This document shows positions 10,244-22,345 of a stretch of 64,000 bases of DNA, one piece after another. Each line of letters opens with the position of its first letter. Within the stretch, counting starts at the first letter, position 1. This stretch comes from Pleurotus ostreatus/Saccharomyces cerevisiae fusant. Taxonomy: Eukaryota; Opisthokonta. Made by a program: the position numbers and the translations under genes. The DNA lies in assembly GCA_024196135.1 (NCBI GenBank), contig JAMQCK010000075.1, forward strand, positions 1-64,000. Reading direction: 5' to 3'. The notes beneath the pieces were generated by a model that searched no databases, was not told the DNA's origin, and saw only the letters and a list, made by a program, of their open reading frames with translations.

Positions 10244-12096
10244 ATGCCTCCCCGGACCAGCTTCTCTCGGGCTTACGATGAAATCACGACACTGTTTCTC
10301 AATCTAGGTGTACCACACAGGTTTCCTAGCCCAAGATCTGCGAGCGAGACCCAGGGTCGACTCAAGCGGGCCTTGCGCTGTATGCCCTTGGAAAGCCTGG
10401 ACGTGAACCCCTTCTCAATCGATAACCTAGCGGAGACGCTCGAATCACGCAATGCCTCGAAGGTCGCTCTGTTCTGGATCCCCATTCAGGTACTCGACAA
10501 GCTGGGTGACCCGTACATCCTCGAAGGAGACAACGCAGCCGCGCTGCGACAGTGCGCGGTCGATTGCATTCTGCCTAGATGTGCCTTCATCATTGACTGG
10601 CTAGACTTCCTCGCACCGCCAAACGCATATGTGTGCTGTAGCGCGGATAACATGCACCTCCTTGTCTCGAAGCTGCTCGCTGTCCTTCACAGACTCGAGG
10701 ATAGCCTTGCACTCAGCGCTACACTGTCTATGCGGATGCATGCATTGGCCTTCAAGCTATGGTTCGGTGCGCCGACAGTCGGTTCGGGTCTGTCGCCCAA
10801 GGACCTGGCTCTATACCATGAGTTCGTAGCGAAAAGCCTTGCCCCCATGTTGGACATGACAAAGCTACAACCCTCTGGTGTTCCGACCAACATCACCAAA
10901 TGGAGGGACACCATCGCAGAGGCTGCTCTTGTCGTTGCCAAGCGCCCCCGTGCATTCTTCCGTCTTGCTGTTCGACGCATCGAAGAGCTCTTCATTCTGC
11001 CCCATAACCTAAGCTGCTTCGCATATTCTTACCTGTACTTCCTGAACTACTGCGCCGGCGACTACCTTGCTATACCGAATCACGCGAACGATGTCGTTCT
11101 GTCTCTCGTCCAGTTCGCCCGTGTATTCGGTGAACTGAAGTTCGGTCACCAGGGTGCCTGCGAGGCGTGCGGAGTCCTGTACCAGATCTGGAACACAGAG
11201 AAGGACGTCGGCAGCCGCGCGCTCTGCTGGGCGCTTCGCGCTGGCATCCTGCCGATCATGTTATCCCTACACCGCAAGGAAGGACACCATCAGCTGACGG
11301 ACGGGCTCAACTTCATCGCCGAACGTTCAATCAGCGTACCCGTCGCTCGCGCGCTCAGACTGGGTGGCCCTGGGATATCCTGCAGCGCCGCAGGCATACC
11401 AAGGCACCTGGCATCTGCCATGAAGGAATGCTTCGTCGACAGGCCGAAGTGGCAGCAGGAGTATTGGCACCAGCCCTGCGGCTATGAGAAGGTAACGTGG
11501 TCCGACCTGCGCTGCGATGCACGTAGACTTACCTCTGTGCAGTGTTCTGCTCGGGGAGGCACTGTGCGCCCTGCGCGTCGTCTATACCATTGCTCATGTT
11601 TACAGAATTACTGCTCCGCCGAATGCCAACGAGCGCACTGGCCGGAGCACAAGAAAAAGCACACTCCCAATAGGCTGTCGGGCCCTCAGGAGACGATATT
11701 GCAGGGTGAGTCGACGCTGCATTTTCCTCAAGCAGTCGTTCTAAGGATTATACACTAGGCGAACTCCCTTCCTCCGATGCCTTGTTCGTCTCCATCTGCG
11801 CTGATAAATATGTCTGCAAGCGCGCTCCTCGGCTCATATCTGAGACCCTTCGATTTTTCGTGCCCGAAAGTTGGACGCGTCCACCTCTTTATACAGTCCA
11901 AGTCGATTTTACGAGCGTGCCTATGGGCCATAAGGTCGTCGTCTCTGAGGGAGAGCCACATCACACGGAGCCGATGGTCTGCGTTCAAGCTTTGGTCAAC
12001 TCGACAGTTGGCGGATGGCACGTAGCGATCGTCAACATTCGCACAGGGCCACTATCGCACTTGCAGGACTGGTCTGCCTCTGTGGTAGCGACGTAG
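10244..12096 (+). CDS. MYND-type zinc-finger protein
   Basis: Exon 10244-11705 is joined to 11759-12096 by a 53-nt GTGAGT intron, giving about 599 residues. Residues 1-420 form a mostly alpha-helical region typical of large fungal MYND proteins. The finger follows with ...YHCSCLQNYCSAECQRAHWPEHKKKH. The YC-x3-CQ-x3-W-x2-H core is clear, but the preceding Cys pair is spaced C-x-C rather than C-x2-C, and the final Cys is replaced by His. Two in-frame segments before the finger (the GTAACG...GCAG stretch of 51 nt and the GTGCGC...TACAG stretch of 42 nt) look like introns, so the exact finger sequence is uncertain. The C-terminal exon has no known motif. MYND fingers mediate protein contacts, often in chromatin regulators; the partner here is unknown. 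Confidence 0.75.
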
Positions 12097-12679
12097 TATC
12101 CTCAACACGATATCAGAATGTCATACTATACCCAGTCCTTTCCCTTATTACTCCTCTTCACAAAGTCACAACGTTAAGGGCCTTCCGATGTGGGCATTCA
12201 AGTAACTTCGGCAATGATATTTACGCATTCCCCTATGTACAAGTGAAGCTTCTGTTGCATTAGGTCCGGAGTAAAAAGGATATACGGTAAGGAGCGTTGG
12301 TGGCGCGCGCCAAGCGACCAAGCGCCAGGTATCATAGAGCCCATCCTACTACTACTCCGACACGCGCCACCTGTACATGTTCTTCACGGCTAGATTGCTG
12401 TACACGTAGTATATACGACGCGGGGGAGAATATATAGCGCATAACACAGAGACGAGAGTGAGGCGAGAGACGGGGAGAGATATGTAGAGAGAAAGATGAA
12501 GACCAGTATGAACGACTTGGGCGTGGCGTAGCGACGCGCTGCAAATAATAAAAAGACCAATGTATACTACCAGCGAAAGTGAGCGAGCGACAACGATATG
12601 ATAGGGAAAAGCAAGAATAGGAGAACAATAATTAACTACGCGAAGGGGAGGAGAAGAGGGCGGGTGGACTTGAGCGTGG
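12097..12679. other. Convergent intergenic region
   Basis: This lies between two genes that end toward each other (MYND gene on plus, RFX gene on minus). It holds only 3' UTR-like, AT-richer sequence. No gene is supported. Confidence 0.5.
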
Positions 12680-15600
12680 TCATGATGCGGGAGCGGCGTT
12701 CGACGAGGGCGAGCCGGCGACGGCGGGTGACGCGGACGAGTGCGCGGACCCAGCTTCCTCAGCGCTGCCTACGGACCCGGGCGTCGTCGCGGCTGCAGCG
12801 GGGTGCGCCATGAGATCCTGCGCGCCAAAGTTCGAGACGTCAAAGGCGCCGCCGGTCGCGCCGAACTCGGCGAACGACAGGCCATGGTCAGACATATGCT
12901 CCGCCGCAGAAAGCTGCTCGGCCTGCATGGCGGCGTGCTCAGCGCCAGCGGCGGCGGACATGGGCTCGCCACCACCAAGGTGCTCGACGTTCGGGGTCAT
13001 GCCAGCGTCCGTGGTTGCGGGGGTATCCATGTACGAGAACGCGGCATAGGCGTCGGCGCCGAGGCCTGCTTGCGCATCGAGCGGGCCACCCGTGAAGGTT
13101 TCGCTCTGAAGCGCGGCGAGCATGCTCGAGGTGGTCGGCGTGTGCGCCATCATGCCTGGGGCGCCGAAGGACTCCTGACCAGCCATGGGCGACATCGAGA
13201 AGAACTGCTGCTGCATGACAGGCTCGACGGACGCGGCGACGGAGTTCGTCGACAGCGCTACCGTGCGGAGGACATTCACGGAGATCCAGTCGCTGGAAAG
13301 GGCATTAGCAGAGATCAGAACGACGAAGAGAAGAAGCTTACTCGAGGAAGAGCTTCAAGATCTGGAAGGCACCGAAGGCAGGGTCGCTACGGATCGTCTG
13401 GTACTTCGTTAGCGTCAAACTCCCTCAGCAGTACAAAACAACCCACCAGATCGCGCATGACCTGACTCGTCACATATCCCCAACGAATCAGCACACTCCT
13501 CGAGCTCATCGACCCGCGGTCGTCACCGGCGCCGCGGCCGCCCATCAGGCGCTCACAGCACTTGTCCGCCCACGACATGACCTCCTTCACGGGCTCTGGC
13601 GTCTTCGCGAGCGTGTCCATAAGCGCGACGAAGTCCACCTCGAGCAGCTGCACCAGATCCTCGTGCCTGCAGTTGCACACCAGCGCGGACTGGTTCCGCA
13701 CGGAGTCGAAGTCGACTTTTTGCCAGGACCGGCGCATCTCGCCCAGCTGCTTCGGGTTCGTGAGCACGGTGTTGAGAGCTTGTATGACCTGGTAGATGTC
13801 CAGGAAGCGGACTATGGGGTGTTTGTGAGCTATAGCCTCGACTAGAACTCGAAGGGCCACTCACGTATCAGGTGTCCAAACCTTGCTCCGAGCTCGACCT
13901 TGGGCTCGACGAAAGTGTTGCCGTAGCTGTCCAGTGCCGACACAAGTATCTTCTCCATTTTGATCGCTAGCTGACGCAGGCTCGCAAGCGCCTGCGACGG
14001 TATCGGCGTCAGCATCTGCGATCGTAGTATCTCCAATATCTCCTGCAAATGAAGGTCAGACACGTTCGCTCCGACAAGCAACCCGACACGCACATCATAT
14101 ACAATAGCATCCGCCTTAGCCATCAAACCCGCGATGGCTGGCGCATGCACAACTTCGCGATGGTTCCCCGTCAAGTTCATCCAGAAGTTGCGGAGGGTCA
14201 TCTCGAACTGGTCGAAGCGGAAGTGGCGCACACTGTCGAGGATTGCATCCAGGTGATCCAAGAACCAGCCCCACACCTCGCGCGCGGCGATACCGTGCGG
14301 GGACGTCGAGTTCGCGCCCACGGCCTCCTCAATCTGCGGGAAGTTGGGGAACTGGCGCACTGAGAGGGTCGGCTGGGGGACCGGGTAGGGCAGCGGCCCG
14401 GATGGCGGCGGTACCGCCGCGGCTGAGGTCGACGCGAACGCGAGCGACTGAGCGTCTGCGCCCGGGTGCCGTCGTATAGACGCCTGCGTGGCGGAGAAGT
14501 TCGGGCGCTGGGCCTGCGCCTGCGAGAGCGCGGTGTTCGCCGTCGGAGTCTTGTCAGCCAGATCACGGGGGAACGCGGCAGCCTTGTCTGTGGGTAGGTG
14601 CAGCGAGTTACGCTTCGAGCCCATGCCAGAGTTGGCGCCGTCCGACTCGTCCTCCTCTTCCTCGTCCGAGCCATCTGCACGTCCGGAACCACCTTCCTGC
14701 TCCTGCACCGCGAGTCTCGCGGCGTTCACCGACTGCTGCCCGGCGGTGTTGTTTGACTTGTGAATGTAGTCCTGGAGGAACTCTGCCTCCGTCGAGGTCG
14801 CGGGGCGGATGCCGCAGTCTGCCGAGTACGTCAGTTCGCCTCGCCTCGAATGAACCGCACGTGACACGCACAGTGGTACTTGCTGTTCCCACGAACGCCC
14901 AGACGGCGCGTCTTGATAGTCGGGAAGCAAAGGCGGATCGCCTTGCCCAGCGTCGCGGTGTTAATGTGAGGGATTCCATACTGGTCGCACACCCGCCGGT
15001 ACGAAAAGTACAGGCCCTGCCGCGGCACGTTGCCATCCGGGTACGGCGCGTAGTTCGCCGTCAGCCTACGTACGATGATAAGGTCAGGTCAGGGGCCGCG
15101 GCGCTACAGGGGGCACAGCACGCACCATGCCTGCACGAAGATCTGCTTTGCGCGGTCCGACGCGCTCGTCGTCGTCGCCGCGCGCACATTTGCGGCGAGC
15201 TTCTCGAGCGCCTGGTCGTTGCTGACCGCGTGCGCGGCGATGGACATCCGGCCCATGGCGCTCGTCGTGTGCATCTCCTGCGACTGGCCCAGGTGCATGT
15301 GGGGGCCGGTGGCATACATGGGGTGGTAATCAGGCGGCTGCTGGCCGAGATACATGCCTATATCGTCGGTCTCCGATGAAGATGAGTGCACCGAGTCGGT
15401 ATCGCGCGGGTAGGGGGATGCGGCGGCGCGAGCGCGCAGGTGGCTTGGTCGGCGATGCGGCTGGAGCGGACCGTGGCCGGAGTTCTAGCGGAGGGGGGAG
15501 AGGGTGAGCGAGCAGCTAGCGGTGCGAGGGTTAGGGAACGTACGTGGTCGATGGGCATATGATAGCCCGCCCTGTACATATCTTCTGCTGCTGGCATGCC

Positions 15601-15747
15601 GGACATGTGGCCGTAGGCGCCCTGTGAAGACTGGGGACGCGACGCCGAGTGGGAGGACGCGGAGGAGAAGGAGTTGGAGCGGGAGTGGACGGGCATAAAG
15701 TCAAGCGGCATGTTGGCGGGCATGACAGACATGTTTACCGCTGCCAT
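12680..15747 (-). CDS. RFX-family transcription factor
   Basis: This multi-exon minus-strand gene starts at 15747 (MAAVNMSVMPANMPLDF). The N-terminal ~190 residues are Ser/Met/His-rich. The RFX winged-helix DNA-binding domain is spliced from three exons and is unmistakable: LTANYAPYPDGNVPRQGLY, then YGIPHINTATLGKAIR, PTIKTRRLGVRGNSKYHY and CGIRP. A long acidic/Ser-rich linker follows, then the conserved central and dimerisation-type region (WFLDHLDAILDSVRHF, MTLRNFWMNL, LVSALDSYGNTF, RSWQKVDFDSVRNQSALV, RWGYVTSQVMRDL). The tail is Ala/Met/Thr-rich with no motif. Fungal RFX proteins (yeast Rfx1/Crt1, S. pombe Sak1) control DNA-damage and ribonucleotide-reductase genes or cell-cycle exit. The targets here cannot be read from the sequence. 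The length of about 900 residues is normal. Confidence 0.93.
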
Positions 15748-16232
15748 ATTTGTTCGTTCGGGCGGATCGGTGCGATCTCAGGAGGTGAGCGGGTGGGGGA
15801 GGAGCAGAGGAGTGCGCGTATACGGTCAATTGACGGGCCAGCCGGCGGTGAAGAACAAAAATGAGGGACGGGGTTCAAAAAGGCACCCTGGGAAGAAAGC
15901 AGAATGGGATCAGGGCCCGGCTATAGGATATTGTAACGATTGTGGATGGCCAGCTGGTGGGCGGCGACGATGACGGTAAAGGGAGAAAGTAAAAAAGACC
16001 GAGCGGCGAATTGGACGGAACGACGGCGGACTCGCGTTGTCGAGCGGGTCGGAATCAAGGAGAACTTGGACGACTGTTGCCAGATCACCTTTTATCGTCA
16101 AGGCGACTCCCTCCGCCCAGGTTTCAAATTTCCCTCGTGCGCCCCAGCCGCATTCAGCCGCATCAACCAACTCTATCCCGCCATCACACGACTACACGTG
16201 TAGCAGTGGCCAGCCGCTAAACCAGCTACACA
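15748..16232. other. Intergenic between RFX gene and endopolyphosphatase
   Basis: About 485 bp separate two same-strand genes. It would contain the RFX promoter and the endopolyphosphatase 3' end. No ORF of interest is seen, and no clear TATA box near 15747. Confidence 0.4.
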
Positions 16233-19200
16233 TCATCCTTGCTGTCCCCGGCCCTGATACATGAACTTTTTGAACCGCTTGCGCAGCTTAGCATGCCCCT
16301 CGTCCCCCAGCTTGCGCGCCAGCTTCACCCACGACCCCACAGTCAAGTCCCGCATCCCATACGGCACGAGCCCACCCCGCCCAGCCTTCCCTGCATGCGC
16401 AGTCCCATTCCCCTCGCGCAGTTCTTTGGGAAGATGCCGTCGCGGGACGGGGAGCATGCCGTCCGCCTCCCCTTGAAGCTGTTCGCGCGCGTACGTTACG
16501 TACTCGAGCGCGAACTTGGGCTTCCGGCGCTTGCTCGCCTTGCCCAGCTTCGGAATGTAGTACTGCGGAAGATCGGTCAGCATGCGCGCTAGCAATGATC
16601 AGGAGGGATGGGGTGAGAAGGGACGAAAAGAAGGTAGGGGAGGGCACGCGGGAAGCTATCTGCGCAGAAAGTCGCTAACTCACCTGCGCGTAGCCCAGCG
16701 GCGTCCACAGCGTATTCCGCCGACTCGGTGCAGACGGGTCCGAATGCCACGGTTGCTGAAGGTGGCACGTCCACAATTTCTGGTATTTTTCCTCCTTGCA
16801 CAACTGCTTGCGCTTGCCGTGGGCCCCGCGACGATGCCCATGCTTCCTCTTGCTCGTACGGAAGACCGCGTCTTCCTCAGCCGTGTCGTCCGTATCGTCG
16901 TCATATGGTGCGATGTCGGAAGAGACACCGTCCGACGCGTTCTCTTCGTCGAAAAGTTCCTCGAGTTCCGCGTCCTGCTCCTCGGCCCAAAGTTCCTCTT
17001 CCGGAGGTCCTTCTTGCAGCTCATCGTCCTGGCCAACTGCCTGAACGGGCGCAACGCCATAACCCTCTGCCCCAGTGACATTATACGCGTACACTCTGAA
17101 GGTAGGCACGTATGGGTTCGGTACCACGGACGGCCCCACATTGACCACCGCGTACTCGTCGAGGTCCAGCTTGTCCTTCGTCATCTCGCCGAAGTCGTTC
17201 ACCAGGGTCTCCCAAAGATCGCTGTTCCATAGGGGACCCGGTTGGTCTTCTGGGGCGTGCGGACCCGCAGATTGCACTGAAAGGCCGTCCGACGGCGAGG
17301 GCAGGTCTTCCGTCGGTGCGTGTTGTCCTTGCGTCATGTCAAACAAGCTCATCGAATCTATACCCTATCAGCCACTGCTTCAATACAAGCGTCGAGGCCT
17401 GGACACTCACCTTTCGTCACCTCTCCCTCGGCGTTCATCTCCCCCACCCCGTCCTCCAAGATGGGGTCCAAATCGCCCTCCTCGATGAAGAAAAACTGCC
17501 CTTCGTCGAAGGAGAAGCAGCAATGGCGTCAGGTCCACACGTCAAAAGCGTCCGAGGGCAGCGTCGAGGAAGGAAGAAGGAAAGCATCGGGTGAACCGCA
17601 AAGCCATCGGCCATCCGAGAGGATTGACGCGAAGTCGGACCGTGGGTACGCGCGTAGACCAGAGTGTCCCGACGGTCGATAGCCGCATGTGACAGTACCC
17701 AGCACGAGCAGCATGGTGACATCCGAGGGGACCATCGCATGGCGACATCCGTCGTGTTCACCGCGGTCGATGCACGAGGCGGTTGCGGAGGGCGCGCACG
17801 GCATCCATGGACGTACAAAGCATCCGAGGACGTACGGAGGGTGGTGATAGGCGTTCAATAACATCCGTTGGTTATCAGGATGCCCCGGTCACATCGCGAG
17901 AAGCACGTACGTGATCTGCGTTCATGTGCTGCGAAGGAGAAATCGTCAGTATATCGCGCAAAGCAGAGAAAGAACAAAGCGCGAGAGTATGTACAAAGAT
18001 GAGATATAAGCAAAGGCGCAGACAGCACGAAAGGTCAACAAAGTCGCGGAAAGACCATGATTGAAACAGGGACAAGGAGAGAAAGAATGTGATGAGGACG
18101 TGATGAGAGGTGAGCGGAAAGATAGAAAGGGTCGCTAATCAAAGATGAACGGCAAGTAGTAGCCTGCGGACAAGCCTAGAAGACTGCGCTTGTGAAAGAG
18201 TGGGGAAATCTGGGAGGCGGCATTGATGGTGAGAGTACCATCGAGTCCGCAGGCTCCTTGCTCGTCAAGCAAGCAATCATCCATCACGCCCTACCAGTGA
18301 GAACCGCGGACACCGACGCCAAATCGTCGGCGCCACCATCGTCGCAGACGTCGCTTCACCGGAGACGATGTACACTGTCTGTAACGCGTCGACGACGGCG
18401 ATGAAGACGCACCGACGACAACGGCGGCGACATAGCGCCGAAGGCAGCGGTGACGAGCATCGCCCACAATAACAAACAATGGATAATGTAAGACGACGGG
18501 GGAAACAGAGCAAGAAAAGGAGAGAGCAAGAACAGAAAGAGCGAAGATAAGCCAGAGCAAATACTCACCCCATAGAGATGGCCCAGGATCGTGTCCTGGT
18601 ATCGTAGGCTGAGCTCCGTATAGCGAACGTGCTGAGCGCCATCCGAGAGTAGGGTAAAACCAGCGAGAGGAGACGATGTTGAAGGCATTCTTTGATCAGC
18701 GAAGCAAGCCCCCGACGAACAGACCCACTTACGCATTCCGGGAAGAAGTTTCCCGGTGAAGGTGGGACGTGACCTACACAACAAAAGTATGAGCGATTCG
18801 CTCGTCGCGAAGAACTGATCGAGCAACGCACCGCTAAGGTACACCTAGGGCAACAGCAGTCAGCCTGTGCATGCAAGCAAACGAGGCGACGAAACATACA
18901 TGCATTCCCCGACTCCGGAAGCCCTGTAATTGCACAGCAAGCCAGTCGAGTTCGAGGTTGCCTGGGTCAGTGTGGTCGCCGAACTCGCAGCCGCCGACAG
19001 CTAAAGTTGGGTGTCAGCAAGCATGAACAAGATGCGTTCTGTAGGAGAGACGCGTAGTCGCTCATGCGTAGCAAGAACAAAGGTGCGTAGAGAAGGAGAC
19101 AGGCGCACTCACCGTGATTCGAATCGTAGAAGTACATGGTATTGAGGGCGATGACAGCAATTTGGTTGGGTATCACCTCGGTCGCGTAATAAGCCCCTCG

Positions 19201-20329
19201 CTGGAAGACTTGGAGGTAGTGAAAGGGTATGAAGGACTTCCATATCCTGCGAACGATGAAGTCAGCCAAGACATACTTGTATGAAGTAGAGGCACCCCCT
19301 ACGCGGGGAAACGAGAAACTCACGACGCGAACTCGTTCGTAATGGCATTCGGTCCTGTAAACCTAGTGAGCCGGCCGACGAACGTGCAAGGGGATAGACA
19401 CCTGAGCCTACCTGGCATCAAGATGTTCTTCACGTTGGTTCATAAGCACCCAGACGATAACGGGACTCGGGAGACAGCCACATACATGAGCTGTAGCAGT
19501 ATCATGTCAGCGCTTAATTCAGACCACAATGATAGACCTTGCTACTCACGCCAGACATCGTTATTCCCTATGTTTAGGGGAGCGGCGTCGTCAGCTGGGC
19601 GACTGGCATCTGCACTATCACGCACCTAGGCTGGGGACGACGGGAATGCCTTTGCGCAGGAATACTCTCTCCATCTTCGCCGCGACAGCGCGGTTGAGCG
19701 CATAGATTTCGTCGAGAGTTCGTGGAGTCTTCCTATCGTTGTCGTGCCTGCGCTGCCGTCAGCCAAGGGACATCTGCGCGTCGTGCCGGGCACGTACCGC
19801 GCGTTGTCTCCCGTCCCTAAGCGCGTATATGCGGGTCAGTTCACTCCGGAGGCATTATGGGTGCACACGACACACATATGACAAAGTCTATTTCATCCGT
19901 CCACTCCTTGTTCAGGTAGTCCAGGGTGTAATTCGCCAGCCTGAGAGGCGAATCGCAGTCTCTGTATACCGATCGCGTCAGCCGACCGCGTCGCGCGCCG
20001 TGAGTGCGCCCACGCACGAGTACGCCGTCCCATAGTAGCCCGAGCGATTCTTCTTCTTCTTGGGCTTCTTGCGGTGGCAGTCTTTCTTCACGGACGTGCC
20101 AGGCTTGTAATACGGGTCTGGATGGATGTCGGTGATGTGCAGGAACCGGCCAGTCAGTCTCCGCTGCACGGCTGGGAGATATGGATCGGCGTGAGCTTCC
20201 GCATACACTGGGGAGCGCGGTCATGGGCGCACCTGACGATGAGGGCGCGCTCAGCGGCTGCTGGGCAGGCGCGGCGAGCGCGTTCGAGAGCGCGGCAATG
20301 AAGACCGCCAGCGACAAGGGCCGCATCAT
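16233..20329 (-). CDS. PPN1: Vacuolar endopolyphosphatase (Ppn1-like)
   Basis: It cleaves long inorganic polyphosphate chains and in yeast acts in the vacuole. The start at 20329 or 20326 (adjacent Met codons) gives a hydrophobic signal anchor (PLSLAVFIAALSNALA). Metallophosphatase motifs appear in order over many exons: GRFLHITDIHPDPYYKPG, DFVIWTGDNARHDND, PVVPSLGNND, then the conserved block ending in AVIALNTMYFYDSNHG, then GHVPPSPG and GHLYG-HMNADH. HMNADH is carried by an 18-nt exon (17911-17928) between introns of 640 nt (17929-18568) and 415 nt (17496-17910). The remaining introns are mostly 50-60 nt. The C-terminal third has an acidic stretch (EEELWAEEQDAELEELF), a basic patch (SKRKHGHRRGAHGKRK) and a family-typical ending around LPQYYIPKLGK. 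The stop is at 16233-16235. Exact borders of a few middle exons (18.6-19.6 kb) are less certain. Confidence 0.9.
17911..17928 (-). other. 18-nt microexon encoding HMNADH
   Basis: The 18 bases are bounded by CAG on the 5' side and GTACGT on the 3' side, in phase 0 at both ends. They supply exactly the conserved catalytic GHxN-type motif expected after GHLYG and before FFFIEEGDLD. Without this exon the enzyme would lack metal-binding residues. Confidence 0.85.
18161..18273 (-). other. Structured element inside a long intron of the endopolyphosphatase gene
   Basis: A perfect 11-bp inverted repeat, AGCCTGCGGAC (18161-18171) and GTCCGCAGGCT (18245-18255), encloses a second hairpin GATGGT (18225-18230) / ACCATC (18237-18242). 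It is followed by a third hairpin CTTGCT (18257-18262) / AGCAAG (18268-18273). The whole lies within the 640-nt intron. It may be an intronic ncRNA or a splicing-related structure. No snoRNA box set was identified. Confidence 0.45.
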
Positions 20330-21080
20330 GCTCGCAGATGAGCGCACGAGACAAGAAAGAGCACTTGGCCCGGGTAGCACTGAGCGTCTGGGGCTGCCCC
20401 GGATGGGTTTCTCTGTGGCGGTAGGTCAACGACCGCGGCGGTCGCCTGCAGCGTCCTGCACACGTTCGTCGAATGTGACGTTCATTGTGGTGCAAATTAC
20501 TAAATGGGGCTCTGCTCGCGTGGCGAGGACTTGAACTTTCTCGAAGATGAACTTGGCTGCACCTGGTGAGCTCTACTGGGATGCTCGTGAGACCCTCTCA
20601 GGGCTATCGCTGGCGACGACCAGGTCAAGATACAGCCGGAGCTTCATTGGGCTGGACGCGCATCCAACGACGCGCTACGGTGGCGGGTGGCGCATCAGCT
20701 GACTCTATTCGCTTGCAACCCTGGTCGCTGTGCGACTCCGGCATCTTCTCAGAACAAGGCTCACCTCGCTATCGCCGCCAACAGCGCGCCAAGACGTCCA
20801 CCGCTGGATACCAGTGCTTCTCAAACCTCTTGGCAGTCAATAGAAAGGTTCCCGGATATACGACCACGTGAGGAAACGCGGGGCTCGGACGTGAAGTTCG
20901 TGAAGGGATCTCTGTCAAAGTGGTCTAATAAACAAGGGATGCGTGGTTCGATGGTACAAATGGTATGTCTAGGACGTTACGACGGTATTGGTTGTACAAG
21001 TGCGGCGTGAGGAAGGTGTGCAAGCGATTAACATAGCGGACGACGACGACGACTGGAGAAACGGAGGGCGTGGCGAGCAA
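20330..21080. other. Intergenic, promoter side of endopolyphosphatase
   Basis: About 750 bp. Plus-strand ORFs of ~100 codons are present but have no start context, splice partners or recognisable domain. Nothing is annotated. Confidence 0.4.
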
Positions 21081-21659
21081 TCAATTGGATACGATGGAAC
21101 GCGAGTGGTGCTCCTCTGGATGGTCCTGGCCACCCGTTCGCTTCTGTTGATTGTGCAGGCCCAAGAGGACAGCAACGTTGTCATCCTTGTTGAGCACAGA
21201 CCGGATTGACTCCTCAGCCTGATGGCAGATCTATGGTCGAGTCAGAAAGAGGTTGGAAAAATTGAAGGGGGCAACACACTCTGCTATATCCCCCAGGCTG
21301 AAGGTGAGCACGATTTGCCGAAATGGCGTTGTGAACGGCGTCTGCTGCATAGCGACGTCTGCGGGGTATGAGTCAGCGCGAGCGCTATGAGTGGAAGCGC
21401 GCCACATACAGCATATGTTCGAGAGACGCGCGAGAGTTGGGCAAGATGAAGATGTCGTTGCCCCTCAAGTAACGATCGAACGCGGCGTAGGCAGCGTAGC
21501 CGGCGATGGAGGCTTCGTCAACGAAGTCACTGCCAGCATCAAACGTCGTCCGATCCCGCCTGCAGCGCGTCAGCAAAGGGGCGCCAGAGAGGCAAGCAAG
21601 GTGACGCACATGAAGGATCGTGCCTCGAAGGACTGGGGCGACAGAAACTTGTCCATCAT
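21081..21659 (-). CDS. Small protein of unknown function
   Basis: Four exons are read: 21659-21610, 21559-21410, 21358-21280 and 21230-21081. Their phases fit exactly and give 142 residues, starting MMDKFLSPQSFEARSFM and ending HHSRSIVSN. The composition is mixed and hydrophilic, with a Gly-Tyr-Ala-Ala-Tyr-Ala-Ala segment near residue 35 and no signal peptide or membrane helix. The introns (50, 51 and 49 nt) have consensus ends, and their consistency is the main support for the gene. It is divergent from the acetoacetyl-CoA synthetase gene. I do not recognise the family. Confidence 0.65.
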
Positions 21660-22345
21660 GGTTGGGCGCAGGGTGCGAGGGTATGCGGTGGAGGTGATGA
21701 GAGCGGGAGTCAAGAGATGTTGTGATGCAAGCAGGCGCGGAGCACCGATGATTTATAGATCTGCCAAGCGGGTGACGGCTGCGGAGAACCGAAAGGGCTG
21801 TAGCGGCAAAGAGCAAGGGGCGGCTTTGATGTGAATGAGTGTGTCCGTGTCTTTTATAGCTTTCCGGCTAGCGTGCGGGCGTCCTGAAAGGCAAAGATGC
21901 GCCTCGGACTGTCGAGCCACAATTTATCTCCTTCGGTACACCCCTATTCATTTCGATCGACAAACGTGCGAGCGCCGATCATTATTCCCGGCTTCGCTCC
22001 GGCGCCGAGCCATGTCTCGGCCGGAAAGCGGACATATGCGAGGGGGCCCAGAGCTTCCTCGAATTTGCCAAGACCCCCTCGACAGGTTGACTTTCTCTTT
22101 TCCGAGGTCTCCCCAGCCGCCCATTGTTCTCGTCCATTGTTCATCGTTTCGCGCAAGAATACCCGGGAAAATACAGATAGCGAGCTCCAGCTCCCCCTCG
22201 ACGAACACACCCAGCGTGGCGGCCGCTCCTCTGCAGCGTTCTATCTGCTCCCATCTGCTCCCATCTGCTGCCTGAGAATCGCCCGCAATCGCGTCAAGCC
22301 TGGGCCTGCCTTCTTCAGCCCCATACCAGCTCATCGCCGCTTCCG
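21660..22345. other. Divergent promoter region
   Basis: 686 bp lie between the minus gene starting at 21659 and acetoacetyl-CoA synthetase starting at 22346. The region holds no gene and presumably carries both promoters. A direct repeat TCTGCTCCCA occurs at about 22250-22270. Confidence 0.45.

Noticed and set aside
17529..17864. 111-codon minus ORF inside the endopolyphosphatase gene
   Set aside because: It lies within the 415-nt intron between HMNADH and FFFIEEGDLD and interrupts a conserved block, so it is intronic.
20566..21010. Overlapping ~100-codon plus-strand ORFs
   Set aside because: No start context or exon structure; region is best read as the promoter side of the endopolyphosphatase gene.
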